Of a DNA stretch of 64,000 bases, positions 58,686-64,000 are shown one piece after another. The stretch is taken from contig NZ_BPQE01000027.1 in assembly GCF_022179085.1 (NCBI RefSeq), forward strand, positions 55,042 to 119,041. The letters are read 5' to 3'. Each line of letters starts with the position of its first letter. Position 1 is the stretch's first letter. The position numbers were made by a program, and so were the translations under genes. A model generated the notes under the pieces. It was not told the origin of the DNA. It worked only from the letters and a program-made list of their open reading frames with translations, and made no database searches. This stretch comes from Methylobacterium aerolatum (GTDB taxonomy: Bacteria > Pseudomonadota > Alphaproteobacteria > Rhizobiales > Beijerinckiaceae).

Positions 58686-58955
58686 TCAGGCGGCTTCGCC
58701 GGCTCCGGCTTCGACTGCAGCCGGATCACCCTCGACGAGCTTCCAGGTCTTCAGCTTGGAGAGCGGACGGCACTCCTCAATGAACACCGTCTGCCCGACC
58801 TTGGCCGCATTGGCCTCGTCGTGGGCGTGGTAGTTCTTCGAACGGCGGACGGTCTTCTTCATCACCGGGTGGGTGAAGCGGCGCTCCACCTTCACGATGA
58901 CGGTCTTCTCGCCCTTGTCGCTGACGACGACGCCCTGCAGGACGCGCTTCGGCAT
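58686..58955 (-). CDS. rpsQ: 30S ribosomal protein S17
   Basis: An 89-residue primary 16S rRNA-binding protein: [38 protein letters not shown] and [16 protein letters not shown] short acidic Ala-rich tail follows. It starts 10 bases after rpmC and is the last gene of the operon here. Confidence 0.98.
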   Translation of the reverse strand: MPKRVLQGVVVSDKGEKTVIVKVERRFTHPVMKKTVRRSKNYHAHDEANAAKVGQTVFIEECRPLSKLKTWKLVEGDPAAVEAGAGEAA

Positions 58956-58965
58956 GATCTTCTCC

Positions 58966-59184
58966 TCAAGCCTTGGCGGCGGACGCGAGCGTCTTCTGAC
59001 GCTGCAGGGTCCGCACGCGGGCGATGTCCCGCCGCACCTCACGGATGCGGGCGACGTTCTCGAGCTGGCCGGTGGCCCCCTGGAAGCGCAGGTTGAACTG
59101 CTCCTTCTTGAGGTTCAGCAACTCGTCGGCGAGCTGGTCAGGCGAGAGCGCCTTCAGGTCCGAGTGGCGTTGGGTGGTCTTCAC
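58966..59184 (-). CDS. rpmC: 50S ribosomal protein L29
   Basis: 72 residues: [20 protein letters not shown] and a second helix with [18 protein letters not shown]. It lies near the peptide exit tunnel and contributes to the trigger-factor docking area. It sits 11 bases after rplP. Confidence 0.97.
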   Translation of the reverse strand: MKTTQRHSDLKALSPDQLADELLNLKKEQFNLRFQGATGQLENVARIREVRRDIARVRTLQRQKTLASAAKA

Positions 59185-59195
59185 GGGCGATCTCC

Positions 59196-59609
59196 TCAGT
59201 CGGCGATGCGCGTGATGATGCGCGTGCGCACCGGCAGCTTCGCCGCGCCGAGGCGCAGGGCCTCGCGGGCGATCTCGGCGGCGACGCCATCGACCTCGAA
59301 CATGATGCGCCCGGGGTGGATGCGCGCGGCCCAGAAGTCCGGCGCGCCCTTACCCGAGCCCATGCGGACTTCGGTCGGCTTGGTCGAGACCGGCACGTCC
59401 GGGAACACCCGGATCCACACGCGGCCCTGACGCTTCATCTCGCGCGTGATGGCGCGGCGGGCGGCTTCGATCTGGCGGGCGGTGACGCGCTCGGGCTCCA
59501 TCGCCTTCAGGCCGAACTGCCCGAAGTTCAGGTCGAAGCCGCCCTTGGCCGCACCGTGGATGCGGCCCTTGAACTGCTTACGGAACTTGGTCTTCTTGGG
59601 TTGCAGCAT
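59196..59609 (-). CDS. rplP: 50S ribosomal protein L16
   Basis: 137 residues. [19 protein letters not shown] is the conserved N-terminus, and [20 protein letters not shown] is the Arg-rich central region that contacts tRNA near the A site. Full length, 8 bases after rpsC. Confidence 0.98.
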   Translation of the reverse strand: MLQPKKTKFRKQFKGRIHGAAKGGFDLNFGQFGLKAMEPERVTARQIEAARRAITREMKRQGRVWIRVFPDVPVSTKPTEVRMGSGKGAPDFWAARIHPGRIMFEVDGVAAEIAREALRLGAAKLPVRTRIITRIAD

Positions 59610-59617
59610 GGCTTACC

Positions 59618-60364
59618 TCACGCGTGCTCGCGCTCGCGACGGGGCCGGTCACGACCGCCCTCACCGTCACGCTCGCGGCGCCCGCCGGAGCGGCCGCCCT
59701 CTTCCTGGGCCTTTTTGTCCTGGGCCATCGGATCGTGCTCGAGGATCTCGCCCTTGAACACCCACACCTTGATACCGCAGGTGCCGTAGGTCGTGAACGC
59801 CGTGGCGGTCCCGTAATCGACGTCGGCCCGCAGCGTGTGCAGCGGAACGCGGCCCTCGCGGTACCACTCCTGACGGGCGATCTCGGCGCCGCCGAGACGG
59901 CCGGAGCAGTTGATCCGGATGCCCTCGGCGCCGAGACGCATGGCCGACTGCACGGCGCGCTTCATGGCGCGACGGAAGGCGACGCGGCGCTCGAGCTGCT
60001 GGGCGATCGAGTCGGCCACCAGGGTGGCATCGATCTCGGGCTTGCGCACCTCGACGATGTTGATGGTCACGTCGGCCTTGGTCATCGTGCCGACGAGCTT
60101 GCGCAGCTTCTCGATGTCCGCGCCCTTCTTGCCGATCACCACGCCCGGACGACCCGAGTGGATGGTGACGCGGCACTTCCGGTGCGGGCGCTCGATCACG
60201 ATCTTGGAGACCGCGGCCTGCTTCAGCTGCTTGGTGAGGGCGGCGCGGATCGCGACGTCCTCGTGCATGAGCTTCGCGTATTCGCCCTTGTTGGCGAACC
60301 AGCGGGAGTCCCAGGTCCGGTTGATGCCGAGCCGGAGACCGATCGGGTTGACTTTCTGACCCAT
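59618..60364 (-). CDS. rpsC: 30S ribosomal protein S3
   Basis: 248 residues. [20 protein letters not shown], the KH domain with [17 protein letters not shown], and the C-terminal domain ending [16 protein letters not shown] charged Arg/Gly/Glu tail of about 30 residues is longer than in E. coli. It forms part of the mRNA entry tunnel. It lies 10 bases after rplV. Confidence 0.98.
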   Translation of the reverse strand: MGQKVNPIGLRLGINRTWDSRWFANKGEYAKLMHEDVAIRAALTKQLKQAAVSKIVIERPHRKCRVTIHSGRPGVVIGKKGADIEKLRKLVGTMTKADVTINIVEVRKPEIDATLVADSIAQQLERRVAFRRAMKRAVQSAMRLGAEGIRINCSGRLGGAEIARQEWYREGRVPLHTLRADVDYGTATAFTTYGTCGIKVWVFKGEILEHDPMAQDKKAQEEGGRSGGRRERDGEGGRDRPRREREHA

Positions 60365-60374
60365 CAGATCCTCC

Positions 60375-60761
60375 TCAGGCCGCTTCAGCCGCGCGCACTT
60401 CGCGAACCACGATCGTGAGGTTCGAGAAGGGCTTCAGGATGCGCGCGCCGCGGCCGCGGGCACGGGCGTGGAAGCGCTTCAGGACCAGCGCCTTGCCCAC
60501 GAAAGCCTGGCTGACGACGAGGTCGTCGACATCCAGATCGTGGTTGTTCTCGGCGTTGGCGATCGCGCTTTCGAGGCACTTCTTCACATCGGTGGCGATG
60601 CGCTTGCGGGAGAACTGGAGATCGGCGAGCGCCGTCTCGACCTTCTTGCCGCGGATGAGCTGCGCCACGAGATTCAGCTTCTGCGGGGAGACGCGCAACA
60701 TGCGCGCCACCGCCTTGGCCTCGTTCTCGGGGAGCGCGCGGGGGGTAGCCTGCTTGCCCAT
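60375..60761 (-). CDS. rplV: 50S ribosomal protein L22
   Basis: 128 residues: [20 protein letters not shown], then the loop and [19 protein letters not shown], whose hairpin lines the exit tunnel. One base separates it from rpsS. Confidence 0.98.
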   Translation of the reverse strand: MGKQATPRALPENEAKAVARMLRVSPQKLNLVAQLIRGKKVETALADLQFSRKRIATDVKKCLESAIANAENNHDLDVDDLVVSQAFVGKALVLKRFHARARGRGARILKPFSNLTIVVREVRAAEAA

Positions 60762-60762
60762 A

Positions 60763-61041
60763 TCAGCGCCTCTTCGCCTTCTTGTCGGCCGCGTGGCCGG
60801 GGAAGGTGCGGGTCGGCGAGAACTCGCCGAACTTGTGACCGACCATTTCCTCGGTGACGTAGACCGGAATGTGCTTGTGGCCGTTGTGAACGCCGAAGGT
60901 GAGTCCGACGAACTGCGGCAGGATCGTGGAGCGACGGCTCCAGATCTTGATGACCTCGGAGCGCGAGGAACCCCGCGCCGCCTCGGCCTTCTTGAAGAGG
61001 TAGCCGTCGACGAACGGCCCCTTCCAGAGAGAGCGTGCCAT
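60763..61041 (-). CDS. rpsS: 30S ribosomal protein S19
   Basis: 92 residues: [38 protein letters not shown] and [18 protein letters not shown]. Located at the head of the 30S subunit with S13. It starts 5 bases after rplB. Confidence 0.98.
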   Translation of the reverse strand: MARSLWKGPFVDGYLFKKAEAARGSSRSEVIKIWSRRSTILPQFVGLTFGVHNGHKHIPVYVTEEMVGHKFGEFSPTRTFPGHAADKKAKRR

Positions 61042-61046
61042 GGTGG

Positions 61047-61883
61047 TTACTTCTTGCGGTTGTGGCGGCTGGACAGGATGAAGACGTCGGTCCGCTTGTT
61101 GGACCGGGTCTTCTTGCCCTTGGTGGGCACACCCCAAGGCGTGACCGGGTTACGGCCGCCGGAGGTGCGGCCCTCGCCGCCGCCGTGCGGATGGTCGACC
61201 GGGTTCATCGCCACGCCGCGGTTGTGCGGGCGCTTGCCGAGCCAGCGGTTCCGCCCGGCCTTGCCGAGCGAGATGTTCATGTGGTCCGGGTTCGACACCG
61301 CACCCACCGTCGCGAAGCACTGGCCGTGCACGAGACGCTGCTCGCCCGAGTTCAGGCGCACCGTCACGTAGCCCTGGTCGCGGCCGACGATCTGAGCGTA
61401 GTTGCCGGCGGAGCGGGCGATCGCGCCACCCTTGCCGATCTTCAGCTCGACATTGTGGACGATCGTGCCGACGGGCATGGAGCCGATCGGGCCGGCATTG
61501 CCCGGCTTGATGTCCACGTTGGCGCCAGCCACCACCTTGTCTCCGGCGGCGAGCCGCTGGGGAGCCAGGATGTAGCTCTGCTTACCGTCGGGATAGTTGA
61601 TCAGCGCGATGAACGCCGTGCGGTTCGGATCGTACTCGATCCGCTCCACCGTCGCCGTCACGTTGAGCTGGTCGCGACGCTTGAAGTCCACGTTGCGCAG
61701 GGCGCGCTTGTGACCACCGCCGCGGAACCGAACGGTCACGCGGCCGAGATTGTTGCGGCCGCCCGAGGAGCTCTTGCCCTCGGTCAGGGCCTTCACCGGC
61801 TTGCCCTTGTAGAGCTCACGGCGGTCCACGAGCACGAGCTGGCGCAGGCTCGGCGTGACCGGTTTAAAAGTCTTCAAAGCCAT
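61047..61883 (-). CDS. rplB: 50S ribosomal protein L2
   Basis: 278 residues, needed for subunit association and peptidyl transfer. [20 protein letters not shown] opens the protein; [19 protein letters not shown] and the conserved [17 protein letters not shown] (with the key His) are intact. It lies 21 bases after rplW. Confidence 0.99.
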   Translation of the reverse strand: MALKTFKPVTPSLRQLVLVDRRELYKGKPVKALTEGKSSSGGRNNLGRVTVRFRGGGHKRALRNVDFKRRDQLNVTATVERIEYDPNRTAFIALINYPDGKQSYILAPQRLAAGDKVVAGANVDIKPGNAGPIGSMPVGTIVHNVELKIGKGGAIARSAGNYAQIVGRDQGYVTVRLNSGEQRLVHGQCFATVGAVSNPDHMNISLGKAGRNRWLGKRPHNRGVAMNPVDHPHGGGEGRTSGGRNPVTPWGVPTKGKKTRSNKRTDVFILSSRHNRKK

Positions 61884-61904
61884 CGGCTCGTCCTCGATCC
61901 GTCC

Positions 61905-62201
61905 TCAGAGCCCGGTGGTGACGTCGATCGTGTGGCCTTCGGCCAGGGTCACGATCGCTTTCTTCACATCCGAGCGCTGGCCGCGAAGCCCGCGGAACAC
62001 TTTCTTCTTGCCCTTGGTGATGAGCGTGTTGACGCCCGTCACCTTCACGTCGAACAGCTTTTCGACCGCTTCCTTGATCTGCGGCTTGGTGGCCTTCGGG
62101 GCGACCCGGAAGACGACCTTGTTCTGCTCGGTCAGGTTCGTCGCCTTCTCGGTGATGACCGGGGAGACGATGATGTCGTAGTGGCGCGGATCGGCACTCA
62201 T
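61905..62201 (-). CDS. rplW: 50S ribosomal protein L23
   Basis: 98 residues at the exit tunnel where trigger factor and SRP dock: [40 protein letters not shown] and [19 protein letters not shown]. The start overlaps the rplD stop by four bases. Confidence 0.98.
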   Translation of the reverse strand: MSADPRHYDIIVSPVITEKATNLTEQNKVVFRVAPKATKPQIKEAVEKLFDVKVTGVNTLITKGKKKVFRGLRGQRSDVKKAIVTLAEGHTIDVTTGL

Positions 62202-62818
62202 TTGAAACGCTCCTCCAGCGCGTTGACCGCCGCCTTCGTGAGCACGAGCTTGTCGCGGCGCAGGATGTCGTAGACGTTGATGCCCTGAACGGGCAGCACG
62301 TCGATCTGCGGGATGGCGCGGGCGGCGCGACCGAAGTTCACGTCGACCTCGGCACCGCCGATGATCAGGGCGTTCGAGAGGCCCAGCTTGCCGAAGGTCT
62401 CCAGGAGGCCCTTCGTCTTGTGGGTATCGACCGTGATATCGTCGACGACGATCAGCGTCTCGGCCTTCGCCTTCGAGGAGAGGGCGTGGCGGAGAGCCAG
62501 CGCGCGCACCTTCTTGGGGAGGTCGTGGCTGTGGTCGCGGACGACGGGACCGAAGGCCCGGCCACCGCCGCGGAACTGCGGGGCGGAGGCAGCGCCATGA
62601 CGGGCGTTGCCGGTACCCTTCTGCTTGTAGAGCTTCTTCCGGGTCCGGTTCACATCCGAGCGGTTCTGCACGGCATGGGTGCCGGCGCGCCGCTTGGCGA
62701 GCTGCCAGCGGACCATGCGCTGAAGCAGGTCCGCGCGGGGCTCCAGACCGAAGATCTCTTCGTTCAGATCGACCGAGCCGGCACCGGCTCCGTCGAGGGT
62801 GGTGACATCAAGCTTCAT
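62198..62818 (-). CDS. rplD: 50S ribosomal protein L4
   Basis: 206 residues from the ATG at 62818, which overlaps the rplC stop (TGATG); a GTG one codon earlier is less likely. [40 protein letters not shown] (the tunnel-lining loop) and the Rossmann-like C-terminal domain are present. In many bacteria L4 also represses its own S10 operon; no such leader was checked here. Confidence 0.98.
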   Translation of the reverse strand: MKLDVTTLDGAGAGSVDLNEEIFGLEPRADLLQRMVRWQLAKRRAGTHAVQNRSDVNRTRKKLYKQKGTGNARHGAASAPQFRGGGRAFGPVVRDHSHDLPKKVRALALRHALSSKAKAETLIVVDDITVDTHKTKGLLETFGKLGLSNALIIGGAEVDVNFGRAARAIPQIDVLPVQGINVYDILRRDKLVLTKAAVNALEERFK

Positions 62819-63555
62819 CACGCATTCTCCTCAGCCGCAGGGGCCTCGGGGGCGGTTTGAGACGCCTCGGCGGACGAACCGTTCTCACGGAACTTGCCCG
62901 GCAGCGGCACGTCGGCGGGCAGCTTGCGCTTGATCGAGTCGCGGATCTGGATCCAGCCACCAGCCACGCCCGGAACCGCGCCCTCGACGAGGATCAGGCC
63001 CCGCTCGGGATCGGTACGCACGACGCGCAGGTTCTGGGTCGTCACCCGCTCGACACCGAGGTGGCCCGGCATCTTCTTGTTCTTGAAGGTCTTGCCCGGA
63101 TCCTGGCGGCCACCGGTCGAACCGATCGAGCGGTGGGAGATCGACACGCCGTGGGTGGCGCGCAGACCGCCGAAGTTCCAGCGCTTCATACCGCCGGCGA
63201 AACCCTTACCCGTGGTGGTGCCCGTCACGTCGACGAACTGACCCGGGATGAAGTGGTCGGCCGTGATCTCGGCGCCGACCGGGATCAGCGCGTCCTCGGA
63301 CACGCGGAACTCGGCGAGCTTCTTCTTCGGCTCCACCTTGGCGACCGCGAAGCGGCCACGCTCGGCGGCGGAGACGTTCTTGACCTTGGCCTTGCCGACA
63401 CCGACCTGCAGCGCGACGTAGCCGTTCTTTTCTATCGTGCGGTGGGCAACCACCTGGCACTGATCGACCTTGAGCACGGTGACCGGCACATGCTCCCCCG
63501 CGTCCGTAAAGACGCGGGTCATGCCGACCTTCTGTGCGATGACCCCTGAGCGCAT
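62818..63555 (-). CDS. rplC: 50S ribosomal protein L3
   Basis: 245 residues: [40 protein letters not shown] and [17 protein letters not shown]. The C-terminal extension of about 30 residues (ending [11 protein letters not shown]) is acidic and typical of Hyphomicrobiales. It begins 49 bases after rpsJ. Confidence 0.98.
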   Translation of the reverse strand: MRSGVIAQKVGMTRVFTDAGEHVPVTVLKVDQCQVVAHRTIEKNGYVALQVGVGKAKVKNVSAAERGRFAVAKVEPKKKLAEFRVSEDALIPVGAEITADHFIPGQFVDVTGTTTGKGFAGGMKRWNFGGLRATHGVSISHRSIGSTGGRQDPGKTFKNKKMPGHLGVERVTTQNLRVVRTDPERGLILVEGAVPGVAGGWIQIRDSIKRKLPADVPLPGKFRENGSSAEASQTAPEAPAAEENA

Positions 63556-63604
63556 AGGTATCTCCCCCGCGCGGTGAAACGGTAAGCTCTGAGCCCTCAG
63601 GGCC

Positions 63605-63913
<309 letters not shown>

Positions 63914-63984
63914 GACCTTCGGGCCTTGAGAGGGAGGGCGGGGGGCGGATTCCCGCCGCTCCCTTCAGGTTCTGTTGTTGGCGA

Positions 63985-64000
63985 TCAGTCGTTGATGGCG
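63985..64000 (-). CDS. possible 3' end of the gene upstream of rpsJ
   Basis: On the minus strand the last bases read Ala-Ile-Asn-Asp followed by TGA at 63985-63987. In Alphaproteobacteria tuf usually precedes rpsJ, so this may be its final codons, but four residues are too few to decide. A hairpin-like GGCGGGAATCCGCC segment (63940-63955) lies between. Confidence 0.25.

Overview
The window is high-GC DNA from an alphaproteobacterium. The fused ispDF gene, the dusB-ntrB-ntrC order, the alphaproteobacterial-style GyrA N-terminus and the abundant CGTCATTGCGAGC-type dispersed palindromes point to the Hyphomicrobiales, and most probably to a Methylobacterium/Methylorubrum-like organism. The genus is an inference from gene content and repeat style; no 16S or methanol-oxidation gene is present to settle it. 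Coding is dense on both strands. No rRNA, intact tRNA, CRISPR array, prophage or insertion sequence was seen.

Layout. 1-6 kb: the 3' end of an L,D-transpeptidase, a degenerate CYTH-domain protein, msrB, a YihY/BrkB membrane protein, a UV-damage endonuclease, a RBBP9-type hydrolase and a hicAB module. 6-13.5 kb: gyrA, a secreted Tyr/Gly/His/Arg repeat peptide, an S49 protease, a beta-hydroxyacid dehydrogenase, a P1-family peptidase and a vapBC module with a clear operator palindrome. 13.5-19.3 kb: a PAS hybrid histidine kinase with two receivers and a coupled small protein, rarD, and a divergent LysR regulator/class II aldolase pair sharing an intergenic palindrome. 19.6-25.8 kb: a GST, an overlapping four-gene surface-glycan operon (GT39, GT2, LABN, PNPOx), metC and a PilZ protein. 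25.9-27 kb is a repeat-rich spacer followed by an RMF-like small gene. 27-35 kb: ispDF, dusB-ntrB-ntrC, a MAPEG protein, a CinA-type amidohydrolase, a COQ10-like protein and lipA.

35-44 kb: two tandem, translationally overlapping paralogues that join an N-terminal helical repeat to a GT-B-like domain, then a DUF4254 gene and a glycerol-use cluster (glpR, glpD, glpK, glpF, all on the minus strand). 44.4-56 kb holds the most distinctive region: a compact chemosensory operon resembling the Wsp system (CheW, CheR-TPR, CheW, membrane receptor, CheA-REC hybrid, CheB). Where Wsp systems carry a WspR diguanylate cyclase, it continues directly into two receiver-containing histidine kinases. Signals sensed by the receptor array are therefore probably passed to further phosphorelays instead of to a locally encoded c-di-GMP synthase.

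56-64 kb: a ketopantoate-reductase-like gene, recA behind a promoter overlapped by a LexA-like box, and, convergent to it, the S10 ribosomal operon from rpsJ to rpsQ. That operon ends at a strong hairpin directly after rpsQ instead of running into rplN. Three families of dispersed palindromic repeats occur between genes, and one copy lies in frame inside the GT39 gene.
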